Positions 11,818 through 25,908 of a stretch of 64,000 nt of DNA are shown here, one piece after another; position 1 is the first letter of the stretch; the number at the start of each line of letters is the position of its first letter. A program made the translations under genes and the position numbers. The notes under the pieces are model-generated. The model worked only from the letters and a program-made list of their open reading frames with translations. It was not told the DNA's origin and did no database searches. The DNA is from Paraspadella gotoi (lineage: Eukaryota > Chaetognatha), in assembly GCA_051294375.1 (NCBI GenBank), contig CM119265.1:29426852-29490851 (forward strand). The letters run 5' to 3'.

Positions 11818-12400
11818 GAGAGAGAAAGCGAGAGAGAGATAAGAGAGAGAAAGAAGGCGATTTTTTTTATTCTAGAACAATAGAAAGTTTTTATTGAATT
11901 AAATAAATATTTTATTTTTTTAATATTTTCAATAAACTGACCGACCAAAATGTTTGCTTTACATGTCGCTTGATCCGAATTAGAATTTTCGTCAAATTTT
12001 CTCGTTTCTCGTCTAATCTAAACAAATAAACAAACTCAAAGAATAGAATCTAAAAAATAATTACAACGTTATAAACATAAGATTATTCATTGAAAAGGTA
12101 AATAATATATGAACCGACAAATGACAATATTTACAATCCCGACATTAAACATCTCTAACGGAAGAAATCTTACGTAACAATAAACTTATTTCAGGCCAAA
12201 CTAAACTAAAATACAAAGCATTAATAGAACGAAATATAATTGTGAAATTCACACGAACTATTTTAAAAACAAAACAAATAAACAAAAACAAAAAAAACGT
12301 TAACCTGATTTCGTCTTTTTCATTTTCTTCCGTCGTCGGAATTTCATTCTCCATCCGCCACAAGAGGACAAAGGTTCGCCATTCGCTGTGGAATGAATGA
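11040..12400. repeat. Palindrome of block C with (GA)n centre
   Basis: Arms of about 510 bp (11040-11560 and 11885-12395) are inverted copies of each other: ATTCCACAGGAATGGCGAAC on the left is answered by its complement at about 12375. They are separated by about 300 bp of (GA)n-rich sequence. A direct copy of the left arm and centre is at 18360-19190. No gene is recognised. Confidence 0.75.
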
Positions 12401-12522
12401 GGAATTCATTAATTAATTAATGAATGATTGATTTATTCAATGATTTATTCAATGATTTGATTGATCGATTGATTGATTTAGTGATTGGTTGGTTGGTTTA
12501 TTTATTTTTTTATTTATTTATT

Positions 12523-12532
12523 NNNNNNNNNN
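12523..12532. other. Small N run (10 N) in AT-rich array
   Basis: A (TTTA)n tract on both sides indicates an unresolved simple repeat. Confidence 1.
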
Positions 12533-12533
12533 T

Positions 12534-12564
<31 letters not shown>

Positions 12565-12770
12565 TATTTTTTTTAAATTTATTTATTTATTTAATTATTT
12601 ATTTTTTATTTATTCATTGATTTATTGATTAGATTTATTGATTTGATTTATTGATTTATTAATTGATTTCTTGATTTATTAATTGATTTATTGACTTATT
12701 GATTTTTTGATTTATTGATATATTGATTTATGATTCATTGATTCATTGATTTATTAATTTATTAATTTAT

Positions 12771-12795
12771 NNNNNNNNNNNNNNNNNNNNNNNNN
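12771..12795. other. Assembly join (25 N)
   Basis: Precedes the second copy of the LTR-like segment and block B. Confidence 1.
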
Positions 12796-13286
12796 TACCT
12801 GAGCTTCTATACTAAGCCTCGTGCCCTGCACTTGATTCATCATCTTAAGAAGGTCTCCCGTCATTCTTTTGATTTAACACCTCGCGCAACGTGCTTGAGT
12901 TTTTTGGACATTACGGCGCCAAGCAAAATCTCAACAGACCTCCACGTCAGACTGGACGCCTTCCCGCGCTCTTAGGAGAGGGGGGGGTCACATCGGGCAG
13001 GAGGATCAATCTCGCCAAAATCCAAAACGATCAGGAGGATCGGGCGAATCCCCCGGCAATAGAAACGCTGATGCATGGCCTGGGGATGGACCTGGACCAG
13101 ACCGACCAATCAAGCTTGGGCAGGAAAAATTGAATTGTCAAAAAAATCAGCTCCTTGCCTCTGATCGGTCTTTGTTATAAATAGCTTAGTTCTCTCTTAG
13201 GTTTCAAGTAGAATGTGATTCAGGACTGCCTGCGTTGCGTTCTCACGTCACCGTTATCTTACTCAGAATAAAATCGAGTCTGGATT
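12796..13286 (+). mobile_element. LTR-like segment, copy 2
   Basis: Identical to the segment starting at 6495, with TATAAATAG at 13176-13184 and AATAAA at 13267-13272. Perfect identity here contrasts with the indel-rich divergence of the sequence that follows, which points to the same sequenced contig having been placed twice, or to a very recent duplication. Confidence 0.35.
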
Positions 13287-13299
13287 TTAGCTGTAATTT

Positions 13300-16162
13300 G
13301 TTTTCCAGGCTCTTTATGATACTTAATAAATATATATATTTTTGTGTTATAATAATTTAAACGAGGTTCCATGATATTTGTAGTCGGGCATTGCTAGGTT
13401 CACCACCGCCTAGAATCATGCACTATTCAGTTGGACCCGGTGGGCTCATTGGAGTAAAGCATCAAGCCATCACCACAGGTACCGGGTCAATCCCAACCCA
13501 GTAATACCCCTGCGGAATAGCATGGAGGACGGCCGTAAGCCGCCTTGGGGCAATGGCAAACCCTCAAGCCTGGTTCCAAGCCAAGGGACCCGTTCCATGG
13601 CTGCTAGATGGGGGTTATAGAAGTACGCGACAGTCATCTTCAGCCCACGTAGCGCCTTATCCACATAATTTTGAAAAAGAATAAAATTTTTAAATAATTT
13701 AACTTTTTGAACTTTTTTAATTGAAACCAATGGCTGGGCAGATTACTTTTTATGTAGAGCTTTAGTAATTTTAAGGCTTTTGAGGATATTAATATTGTTT
13801 AATTATTTTAATAAGATACTTTGTAAAAAAAGTGCTAAAAGTTCCCCTAAAAAATTGAATTTAAAACAGTGGAGTGGAAAAATGAAAACCCGAATTTTGA
13901 AAATGCCAAGCTTTCTCAGTCTTCATTGTCAAGGCATATCTTAACTGATCAATATAAAACATGTAAACAGTATTTTCTACTCAACTATTTTTAAAATCAA
14001 ATGAAATTAACCACTGGTTTGCAAATGACAGCATATTTCTACCGTTGCAGCTTGTAAATTGTCACCATGTATTTCTCAATTTATAAAACTATATTTAACC
14101 TTAATCCCAAAACATAGCTTAACCCTAAACCCTAACAATCTTTTCAAATTTATAAGCATGACAAGACCCGCATATTAGTTAATTTTATATATATATATTA
14201 TTAAGAGCGATGTCAAAATTCACATACAAACGAACTTATTTTGAAAGTTCGCTACAATGGTTTTCGAATATAAGTAATAAGCATCAACTAGATAAGCATC
14301 ACCTTGTAAAGTAATAGCCACTGGAAGCTCACTCTTTAAATACCATTTAAAAAGTAATAAGGCGTCAACCTTTAAAGTTTGTCGAATATTCAGTAAATTT
14401 CATAGTTTTGTAAATTTATTCGAATATTAACAGTCTCTGTTTAAATATAATAGTTAAATATTTATCAGTTTTTGAAAAAGGAATAGACTGAATTATATTT
14501 TGATTACACATTACAGTTTTTCTTTGCTATAAATATGCATGTATATTTCAGTTATAGTAAATAAGAACGTAAACAGACAAACAAGACGACGACAAACAAC
14601 AACAACAAAAGCAGCTGCAGCAGCAGTAATCGACTTCTTTTTTCTTCGCTGAACGGAAAAACATCGTTCTTATTCCAGGACTGAATGAAATCTGAGGAGA
14701 AAAAGAGCGAGAAAGAGAATTTGATGGGAAGAGGGAGTGAAAGAGTGGCGAATCCAGGTAATATAGAGGGAGTGTAAAGAGGGGAACCAGGTGAAATGAA
14801 AGAGGGAGTGAAAGAGGGTAACCAAGGGTGAAAGAGTAGAGAGAGTGGAGAGGGAACCAGGTTGAAAGGTAGAGAGCGGTGAAGAGGGAAACCAGGTGAA
14901 AATAATAGAGAGGGAGTGAAAGAGGGAACCAGGTGAAAGGTAGATGAGGAGTGGAGAGGCGTAAGGTAGAGAGAGTGAAAGAGGGGAAAAGGATAAGGGG
15001 GGAAAGGGGACAGTAAGTGAAGGGATAAGGGGAACGTTGGAATTAAAGATGGGAGAGGAAAACAGAGAGAGAGGATTGAGGAGAGATGAAAAAAACAAAT
15101 AGCCGAAACGAAAACAGAAGAATACAAAATAACAACAAAACAACATCAGAAAACAACCAGAATCGAAGGCAAAACAAAAACAAAACAACAAAACAACCAA
15201 CCACTTCATTTTCAGTCGCGTCTCACATTTTTTGGTATTGGCGCAAAGGAGAAAAAGAATATTGAAGGTGAAGAGAGATGTTGTCGACGCCTTTGGTATC
15301 AGACTAGCGGGTCATGCTGTTCCCCAAAGAGCTAAAGAAGCTGACCCAACAGGTAGAGGTCATCCTGACCCAAGAAAGTTGACCAAAAATTCCAAAGACC
15401 TTAGAATTGGGCTCCAGGATTGACCATTTCCTCCTCTCTTCTCCCCCCCCTCCTCAAACCAGCATCCGCGCTCGCTCGGCACGGATCGGGTCGAGCAACG
15501 CCGTTCAATTGCAGCGCGATGGCACCTCCGCTTCCATACGAGATTCGCTCGTATTGCCGGAACTTCGTTTTTCCGTAAAAACGAGTCGGAAAAACGAAAA
15601 AAGATTACTGTTGTTGTTGTCAATTAAATCGGATCGGGGAAGAAGGAAAGGGATGAGTGGGGCACACTGGGGACTGGAGGGGAACGGGCTGAGTGGGGAA
15701 GGGGAAGGGGAGGGGAAGGGGAGGAAAGGGATGAAGTGGTATGGGACGGAAAAGTACACAGGGATAAAAACAGAGAAAAAAAAGTGATTTTTAAACAAGA
15801 AAATGGAGACTACTGCTATTTTTCTCTCTCTCTCTCCTCTCTCTCTGACCCTTCCACATCCTCTTTCTTCCGTCCAACTTTCACTTGACCCTCCCACATC
15901 CCTGCTTTCTTTCCCCCAATTATCTCTGACCCTTCACTAGTCCCTCATTTCTCCGTCCACCATCGTGACCCGCTTCTCACATCCCACGTCGCGTTCAGAT
16001 TCTCCTCGCCACCGTCAAGGCGTCTGGCTTCGAGGTCGCGATGGATAAAAGCGTCGAACTCACAGCTGATCTTCTGCAAACACATTTGCAGGGCGCCGTT
16101 TCCGAGGAAGAGGGGGGAGAGAAAAGAATAGAGAGTGGATACGCCGATTGACAGGGTGAGAG

Positions 16163-16222
<60 letters not shown>

Positions 16223-16342
16223 ATATGTCGATTGACAAGGTGAGAGAGAGAGAGAAGAGAGAGAGAAGAGAGAGGAGAGAAGAGAGAGGAGAGAGAAGCT
16301 AGAGAGAGTGAGAGAGTACCCGATTGACCAGGTGAGAGAGAG

Positions 16343-16377
<35 letters not shown>

Positions 16378-17000
16378 CGGAGAAGAGAGGGAGTGGGAGT
16401 GGAAGTGGGAGAGGGGAGAGTGAGGTTATTTTTCTTGTTTGTATTTGTATTGGCATTTAAAATTATCTTTCTGCAGCGACAATTAAGGAGCGGTTCCTTT
16501 AATTATAAATGGGGTCATTAAGGCCATTAATCACTTATTTTTTTTGCCGGGAGTTTGATCTTGGTCCGCTCGTCGTCGGGTTCCGTCTCTGTCGTGGTCG
16601 GGTCCGCGTGTCCTCTGTCTGTCCACTTACGTTAAAACGCTTATAACTCTTGCCTTATAGATAGTTTGCTCTTTGTTAAAATATAATCTAAGCACTACTG
16701 GCGCGCCTTTTTGTTTTTAATGATAAGTAAAAAGAAAAGTATAATGCTGCGCAACAACAAAAATGAGTCGTTTTTCTCATTAATTTAATCAAATAACCAA
16801 ATAGGTAATTAAGAATAAAAAATCATTAATTCAAGAATACAATAAATCAATAAGTCAATAAATTAATAAATTAATGAATCAATGATAAAAATGTAATAAA
16901 TTTCAATAAATCAATAAGTCAATAAATGTAATAATCAATAAATCAAATCAATATAAGTCAATAAAATTAATAAATCAATAAATCAATAAGTCAATAAATT
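13300..17000. repeat. Second direct copy of block B
   Basis: Follows the order of 7000-11000: SINE (13380-13690), AT-rich body (13770-14560), ~36-bp minisatellite (14700-14990), GC-rich stretch (15400-15600), GA tracts (16150-16390), the GGTC/TGTC repeat and the AT-rich array. Differences from the first copy are nearly all single-base insertions or deletions. No gene is seen. Confidence 0.8.
13380..13690 (+). repeat. tRNA-derived SINE, copy 2
   Basis: Same family as the copy at 7075-7385, inside the second copy of block B. Single-base losses have damaged the B-box region (ACCGGGTCAATCCC instead of ACCGGGTTCAATCCC). Confidence 0.7.
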
Positions 17001-17158
17001 ACGAAAAGTGACTTACAGAGTACTCGCGGCGCAACTAAAAAATAAGTGATTAATGGCCTTAATGACCCCATTTATAATTAAAGGAACCGCTCCTGTAATT
17101 TCGCTGAGAAAGATAATTTTAAATGCAATACAAATACAAAACAAGAAAAATAACCTCA

Positions 17159-17183
17159 NNNNNNNNNNNNNNNNNNNNNNNNN
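17159..17183. other. Assembly join (25 N)
   Basis: To its left lies an inverted copy of the 10090-10200 sequence; to its right a direct copy of the GA-rich end of block B. The join therefore links opposite orientations of the same repeat. Confidence 1.
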
Positions 17184-17190
17184 GTGAGAG

Positions 17191-17246
<56 letters not shown>

Positions 17247-17355
17247 TGTCGATTGACAAGGTGAGAGAGAGAGAGAGAAGAGAGGAGAGAGAGAGAGGAG
17301 AGGAAGAGCGAGAGAGAAAGACTAGAGAGAGCTAGGATGCAGATACCCGATGACA

Positions 17356-17415
<60 letters not shown>

Positions 17416-19040
17416 GGAGTGGGAGTGGAAGTGGGAGAGGGAGTAGTGAGGTTATTTTTTCTTGTTTTGTATTTGTATGGCATTTAAAATATCTTTCTGC
17501 AGCGACAAATTAAGGAGCGGTTCCTTTTAATTATAAAGGGGTCATTAAGGCCATTAATCACTTATTTTTTTTGCCAGTTCTGAGTCACTGGTCGCGGGTC
17601 GCGTCGGGTCTCCGTCTGTCGGCGTCGGTCCGCGTCGTCTTGTCTGTCCCACTTACGTTAAAACGCTTATAACTTGCTTATAGATAGTTTGCTCTTTGTT
17701 AAATTAATCTAAGCCACTACTGGCGCTCGCTTTTGGTTTTTAATGATAAGTAAAAAGAAAAGTAATGCTCGCAACAACAAAAATGAGTCGTTTTTCTCAT
17801 AATTTAATCAAATACCCCAAATAGGGTAATTAAGAATAAAAAATCAATTAATTCAAGAATTACAATAAATCAAAAGTCAATAAATTAATAAATTAATGAA
17901 TCAATATAATACTAGTAATAAATTTACAATAAATCAATAAGTCAATAAATTAATAAATCAATGAAATTCAGATAAAATAGTCAATAAAATTAATAAATCA
18001 TAAATCAAAATAATAAATTAATAAAATAAACAAATGAATCAATGATCATAAATCAATATAAATCAATAAAATCAAAATCATAAAGTCAATAATCAATTAA
18101 TAAATCAAGAAATCAATTAATAAATCAATAAATCAAAATCAAATAAATCTAATCAATAAATCAATGAATACAATAAAAATAAATAATTAAATAAATAAAT
18201 AAATTAAAAAAAAATATAAATAAATAAATAATAAATAATTAAAATAAATAAAAAAATAAATAATAAATTACAACCAACCAATCACTAATGCATCATCGAT
18301 CAATCAAATCATTGAATAAATCAATGAAATAAATCATCATTTCCTTTAATTAATTAATGAATTTCCTCATTCATTCCACAGGAATGGCGAACTTTGTCCT
18401 CTTGGCGGATGGAGAATGAAATTCCGAACGACGGAAAGAAAATGAAAAAAGACGAATCAGGTTAACGTTTTTTTTGTTTTGTTTATTTGTTTTGTTTTTA
18501 AAATAGTTCGTGTGAATTTCACAATTATATTTCCGTTTCTATAATGCTTTGTATTTTAGTTTTAGTTTGGGCCTGAATAAGTTTATTGTACGTAAAAATT
18601 TCTTCCGTTAAGAGATGTTTAATGTCGGGATTGTAAATATTGTCATTTTGTCGGTTCATATATTATTTACCTTTTCATGAATAATCTTATGTTTATAACG
18701 TTGTAAATTATTTTTTAGATTCTATCTTTGAGTTGTTTATTTGTTTAGATTAGACGAGAAACGCAAAATTTGACGAAAATTCTAATTCGATCAAGCGACA
18801 TGTAAAGCAAACATTTTGGTCGGTCAGTTTATTGAAAATATTAAAAATAAAATATTTATTTATTCAATAAAAACTCTATTGTTCTAGAATAAAAAAAATT
18901 TAAATTATTTACAAAATCAAGAAAAATTTTTCAGGTCAAAAAATGACTTTATATTCAAGATTGAGAGGGAAAGAGAGAGAGAAAGAGAAAGCAAGAGAGA
19001 GAGAGAGAGAGAGGAAGGCGAGAGAGAGAGAGGGAGAGAG

Positions 19041-19073
<33 letters not shown>

Positions 19074-19190
19074 GAAGGCGAGAGAGGAAGGAGAGAGAGA
19101 AGAGAAGAGAGGAAGAAAGCGAGAGAGAGATAGAGAGAGAGAAAGAAGGCGAGAGAGGAGAGAGAGAGAGAAGGAGAGAGAGATCAGGTG
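17184..19190. repeat. Third copy of the 10000-11950 interval
   Basis: GA tracts, the GGTC/TGTC repeat, the AT-rich array (17810-18290) and block C (18360-19190) in the same order as 9950-11950. No gene is seen. Confidence 0.75.
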
Positions 19191-22100
19191 TGAAAAGTAA
19201 GGTCAATAGTTTGACCAATTTTGTAGTTTTTTGTCCACAAGAATAATTATAAATATTTTTCATAAGTTTTATATACTTTATTTTGTCCAATAGTATAAAT
19301 ATACTTAGCAACCTTTCTACAATGCAAATCTTTTTTTTTTTCTCTTCTATCCGTTGGTCATTCCAAGGTTCAGGTCAAAATCCTTTTTTCCGATTCCATC
19401 CTCTCTCTATCTCTCTCTCTCTCTCTCTCTTCTCCTCTCTCCTTCTCTCTCTTCTCTCCTGGATTTCGTTGTCCAGAAATTGAGTTGACAAAGTAATGAG
19501 GAGGAAGAAACCATGATCCTTTCTCATATCTCTCTCTGTTCTCTTTCTCTCTCTTTCTCTCACTCTACCCCTTTTTTCTCCTCTCAGAACCAACGGTGAG
19601 AAAAAGCATTTCTGTCATTCCTATTTTAGGTTTCACTTTGTTTTGTTGTTGTTGTCGTCGTCGTCGTCGGTGACATATTTGTTGTTTGCTTAATAGTATA
19701 ATTCAAAACAACATATCTTTTATTATTTTAATATCATTTATAAAATTTATTAAAAATTTTAATTAATTTATATTAATTAATGAACAAAATATATGTATTT
19801 TTATTCGTGGAATGATACAAATGGATATAAGAAAGATGAAATATGAGAAATATTACATAATTAAATAGAAAAACAAACAAAAGTCATCGAACGCAAAGAC
19901 AACTTAAGACGGCGACTTCTGGTTCTCAAGAAAGAGAACAAGCGGGAGGAAATGGTTTTTCTTTGTCGTCGTCTTCCTCTCCTCCTTCCTCCTCCTCCTC
20001 CTCCTTCCTCCTCCTCTCCTCCGCCCCTATTGTTTCAGATGCTCTCAGGTGCGTCCCTAGCCAAGATTTAAGCTTGTTTTCTCCACTCTTTGTATTCCTC
20101 TGTTTTGTTTGTTTTCCTTCCTTTCCGACGGTGACCTCGTCTCTCTTCTCTCTCTCTCTCTCTCTCTCTCTTTCTCCTTTTATTTTATCGTAAATAAAAT
20201 TTCCAAACAAAAATGTTCAACTTGGTTCATATTTTGACATAAATTTGTAAGATAATTTTATTCTTATTTGTTTCTTATTTTATACACTCACTCTCTCTGT
20301 AAGCGATACAGCGAAAGATTGAGTTTCTTCAATCTCATTTACATATTGTAGTAGTTTAGATAATTTTTTCATATATATTATGATAAATTTTTCCATTGTT
20401 TTTCGGTTTTCATTTTCCGTCTTCTATCTCTCTCCTTCTCTTTACTTCAACTCTTTCCATTCTTTTCGCGTCTCTATCTCTCTCTTCTCCCACTAAACTT
20501 TTTTAACTTTATCTCTATTCTTTTGTTTTATAACTTTGTTTTTACTCCCTTATCTCTCTTTCCCGCTTCTGTATCCCTCCCCTACTCTCCCTGCCCTTTC
20601 CCTACCCTTCCTCCCTCTCTCCCCTCCCCTCCACTCCTTCCTCCTCCCTCCCTCTCTCTCCCTCCCCTCCTCCTCTCAGCTCACCATTCCGGTCCCGATT
20701 CTTTCGCAGACGTCGGTATCTATTCCGCCTCCCATCGGGCCACGAGTTGACCTCAAATCTCGTGAGATGTACGAGTAAGATTCTTTCCCAGAGTTGGAGG
20801 AATTAGATGGAAGAAAGAGGAGAGAGGGAGGACAGAGGGAAGAGAGAGAGGGAGAGAGGGAGGAGGGAAGAAGGGAGAGAAGGAAGGAGGGAGGCACGGT
20901 GGACGGAGAATACGGCGGATGAACTAATTGTTTCGGTTTGATATTAACTGAATAAATTATTCAATCTGTTCAAATATCTTATTTAGAGTTAATATAATAA
21001 TATAAACTTTTTTTCTCGTCTTACGTGCAGAAAAACAAGATGTAGGCATCCAATGTGTTGCGCCGCAGTGATTTCTTCACGTGTATTTCCCGTGATCACA
21101 TGACTAACATGAACGAGAAATTTATGTACAACAAACGTTTTATTGTTGATAATTTTTTGCCAAGTTTCATTTAAACATTACACGAAATATGCCACATTTC
21201 TTTGTGATCACGTGACTGTAGTTTTGCGTGGTCACGTGAACTACACAAGTATGAAACCACTTGCACAAGAAGCATTTAGTAATGTCAAAACCAGTCTGCC
21301 AAGTATTTAACTAAAATATCTTCTCGCCCATTATTTATGACGGCATTACAGAAGGCGGCGCTAGCAGTCACCTTCGATATGATGTTTTTTCCTGTCTAAC
21401 AATCAATGAGCAATTAGGCGATATGAGCATTTTTTAACGTAAAGTGGGAAAGACGATGGACAGACATTACCGTGCGACCGACCGACGACAACTGATCGAC
21501 GAAAGTGAATTAGGAGTTCTGAACTAAAAATTAATTAAAAAATATCGTATATTTTGACAAAGGTTTTCTGTTGTCTCATCTTCTTATGTTCTTCCACTGA
21601 TGATACACATCAGAAACTACCGCGTGCCTGTTTAGCAAATGAACCAAAAAATCTTTACTTTTCTTTAATAGGTATAATTCAAAAGTACATCATTAGTTTT
21701 AGTGAGCTACTGTGTATAAGATTCATTTCATATTTTATTTAGTTGATTTTTTGTCTAACATAGTAAAATTAATATAAACAAGCAAGTTCTTGAATTACAG
21801 GGAAGAAACATTTTATATCAATAAGAAATCCCTTTCTGTATGACGGAAAGAGCAATTTTTTTATAGCGGCGGGTTTTAAATGGTCACCCTATAAATAAAT
21901 AAATTTGAAAAAGAATCTCATACAAAGAAACGTCAGTAATTCTTTACTATTGATTTGCTTATGTATTTATTTATTAGATATTAAAAGTATAGTAAATATT
22001 TTCTTGATGTCACACGCGACGGAAACGGGGTATAATATTCAGTCATTATTAAATTACTTCTGTTTTGTTGTAATTTAAGCATTTTCGTTGCTTATGATTT

Positions 22101-24270
22101 AATTGTTATTATTTCTATTATTAATTTTCTGTTTCTTACACATACAGCAATAGTAATCATTCACAATTGATATCTGATTATATAATCATTTTAAAATTGA
22201 CAATTAATAACTACTAAGCTGTTAAAACCTGATTAAATCGTTTATTCTACATCCATTCCATTAAAACAAAAATCAAAACAACACAACATTACGTTTGTAT
22301 ATTTTTTATTTTTTCTTATATAACAATGTGTACAAAGAAAAAATCAAAAGTCAATTCAACCGCACAGATAGAAAAGAAATTCTTATAAATAGTTCGCGCG
22401 TTATTTATTTATCAATATGATCAAAAACATGGTTCGACGAAAACCAAAATCTTTACAGTATTTTTTTTATTTTAATAACAATCGCCCAATCAGTATCTGC
22501 TACTCATCAGTCTCGTTTATTATTTAAATTATGTACAAAGTATGAAAGACTTAATACATTACAAAAATCAATTCTTTTTTTTTTGCTCAAAATGAAGAAA
22601 CAAATAAAATTGAAATACGTCAGAAGCTATTTTTAGGCACCTTCACAAAAAAATATTCACAATAATAAAATATTGTAAACGGAGTAATTTTAATTTATTA
22701 ATAATTGCAAAATAGTAAATTAAAGACAATACAAAAAATAACAAAGCGAAAAATAGAATAGAATAAAACAGAATAGAATAGCATAGAATAGAATAGAAAA
22801 GAATAGAAATAGAATAGAATAGAAAAAAAAAGAGAATTAAAAAAATAAAAAAAAATAGAGAAAAAGAGAAGAAAAAGGGAAAGAATGAATCAAATAGAAG
22901 ATGGAAAAAAAAGAGGAAGGAGAAGAAGTGAAGGTAAGAAGAAGGGAAGGAAAGACATGGAAGAAATACACTCATGTGCAAAAAAAACAAAACGCGCCAC
23001 TTATAACTTTAAAATTCCACGTTCCAAATTCCAAATTCCAGTAGCAGGTAGTATTTTCCTCCCCGTTACTCGTCTGACAAATCAGCAGCACTCTGGCCTG
23101 CCGGAGAAAGCACGACTCCTCCCACCAAAGGACTCGGTTTGCGCCCTGCTGATTCACACCAAGTAAAAGGGGGACGGGGCGTCTAACCCACCTGTAATCG
23201 ACGGATTACAGCTCGATCCAAAGTTTGGGACCTGTGTGGCAACGGACGGTGAACTGCTCGCGGGCATTCGTCTTCTACATTAGTGAGCCACACGAACACG
23301 CTGGCTACGTTTATTAACAAATTTTACCCTCTTCGGGCATTGTTAACAACACCATTGCCCTCGACCATCGTGTGTGAGACGGGAGCAGGAATAGGCAGCC
23401 CTCTTAGACGTGCTCGGGCCCAACGCGTGCATCAATACCATACACTTGCGCGGGTGTGTGATGCCTTTAGGGAGGGGATGTGTACGGTAGTAAATTTCAT
23501 AACCCCGTTAACTCGTCCGAGAAATCAGCAGCCACCATAATGGTGCGCCGGGGTAGCATGAGCCTCCTCCCAACCTAAAGGGACTTGGGTTCGCGCCATA
23601 GCTGATTCACGCAAATAAAAGCGGGACGGGGCGTCTAACCCACCTGTAGTGACGGACACCAGCCCAGTCGAGTTTGTGTGCGACGTACGGTAAACTGCTC
23701 GCGGCACTTTTTGTTTTCTACACAATGTATTTAAATTTAAAGTTATTACATCAAGAGTGGTTTACAGGAATAAGATTTTAAACTGAGTGTTCCAAAAACC
23801 AAATAAAAAATCGACTTTTATCTCCACAGTTTTTTTATAACCAAGAAGAGCTTTGGACATCCAGAACACATACTCCAATTTCTGTTCTGTACATGAACCA
23901 ATTTAAAAATATTTTTTTATAAAATATATCCTAATAAAAAGGAAGTATGCAAATAAACAAAATATAATTTTTCCTAAATTTGTCCATGCCATGATGAGCC
24001 AATAATAAGAAATAAGCAGCCTGGACATGTGAGTTAGAAAACCTCAGTATTTTTATCGGGCGTGCAAAATTGAAGTTGTTATATCTAATAATTTAGCTAC
24101 AGTATTTGATCATTTTATTTCATTTATTTAGATTCGTTAAAAGCTTTAGAATCAATGACTGTCTTTTTATTGTATATTTAAATATTATTTAGGATTTGGG
24201 TAAATCTCTATCCTTCCGGATGTCCATATAATTTAAAAAAAATTGTAATCTATTTTAATTATCCTGTCAA
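19190..24270. repeat. Arm A' (inverted copy of 1357-6450)
   Basis: Mirror image of arm A, landmark for landmark, with many small indels. It includes the reversed SINE-like dimer (about 23040-23710) and the TIR motif near 22970-23000. No gene is seen. Confidence 0.85.
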
Positions 24271-25857
24271 TCGGCGTATCTCACTCTCTATCTCTTTCTC
24301 TCCCCCCTCTTCCTCCGGAAACGGCGCCCTGCAAATGTGTTGCAGAAGATCAGCTGTGAGTTCGACGCTTTTATCCATCGCGACCTCGAAGCCAGACGCC
24401 TTGACGGTGGCGAGGAGAGAATCTGAACGCGAGGTGGGATGTGGAAGGGGTCACGGATGGTTGGACGGAGAAATGAGGGATGTTGAAGGGGTCAGAGATA
24501 ATTGGGGGAAAGAAAGAGGGATGTGGAGGGGGTCAAGGAAAGTTGGATGGAGAAATGAGGGATGTGGAAGGGGTCAGAGAGAGAGAGAGAGAGAGAGAAA
24601 AAAGCAGTAAGTCTCATTTCTTTGTTTAAAAATCACTTTTTTTTCTGTTTTTATCCTGGTGACTTTTCCGTCCCATACACTCATCCCTTTCCTCCCCTTC
24701 CCCTCCCCTTCCCCTATCCCCACTCAGCCCTTCCCCTCCCCAGTCCCCAGTCCCCACTCACCCTTTCCTTCTTCCCCGATCGATTTAATGACAACAACAA
24801 CAGTGAATCTTCTTCTTTTTTTCCGACTCGTTTTCGGAAAAACGAAGTTCGGCAATAACGAGCGAATCTCGTTGGAAGCGGAGGTGCCATCGGCGCTGCA
24901 ATGAACGGCGTTGCGGACCCGATCCGTGCCGAAGCGAGCGCGGATGCTGGTTGAGGAGGGGGGGGAGAAGAGAGGAGGAAAAGGGTCAATCTTGGAGCCC
25001 AATCTAAGGTCTTTGGATATTTTGGTCAACTTTCTTGGGGTCAGGATGACCTCACCTGTTTGGGTCAGCTTCTTTAGCCTCTTTGGGGACAGCATGACCC
25101 GCTAGTCTGATCCAAGCGTCGACAACATTCTCTTCACCTTCAATTTCTTTTTCTCCTTTGGCCAATACCAAAATGTGAGACGCGCCTGAAAATGAAGGGT
25201 TGGTTGGTTGTTTTGTTGTTTTGTTTTGTTTTGCCTTCGATTCTGGTTGTTTCTGATGTTGTTTTGTTGTTATTTTGTATTCTTCTGTTTTGTTTCGGCT
25301 ATTTGTTTTTTCCATCTCTCTCTCAATCTCTCTCTCTGTTTCTCTCTCCATCTTCAATTCCAACTGGTTCCCCTCTTTCACTCCCTCTCTACCTTTCACC
25401 TGGTTCCCCTCTTTCACTCCCTCTTTCCCATCAAATTCTCTTCTCGCTTTTTTCTCCTCAGATTTCATCGTCTGGAATAAGAATCGATTTTTTTCGTCGC
25501 GAAGAAAAAGAGAATCGATTACTGCTGCTGCTGCTGCTTTTGTTGTTGTTGTTGTCGTCGTCTTCGTCGTCGTTTACGTTTTTTACTATAACTGAAAATA
25601 CATGCATATTTATAGCAAAGAAAAACTGTAATGGTAATCAAAATATAATTCAGTCTTTCCTTTTTCAAAAACTGATAAATATTTAACTATTATTTAAACA
25701 GAGGCTGTTTAAATATTTTGAATAAAATTTAAAGGTTGACGCTTATTACTTTAAAGGTTGATGCTTATTACTTTAAAGGTTGATGCTTATTACTATATCT
25801 CGAAAACCATTGTAGGAATTCAAAATAAGTTGTTTGTATGTGAATTTTGACATCGTC

Positions 25858-25908
<51 letters not shown>

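Noticed and set aside
11614-11883. Arg/Glu-rich open frame of about 90 residues and its Leu/Ser-rich complement
   Set aside because: Pure translation of (GA)n/(CT)n. The same applies to frames at 5394-6335, 9685-9909, 15995-16456, 18943-19200 and 46966-47242.
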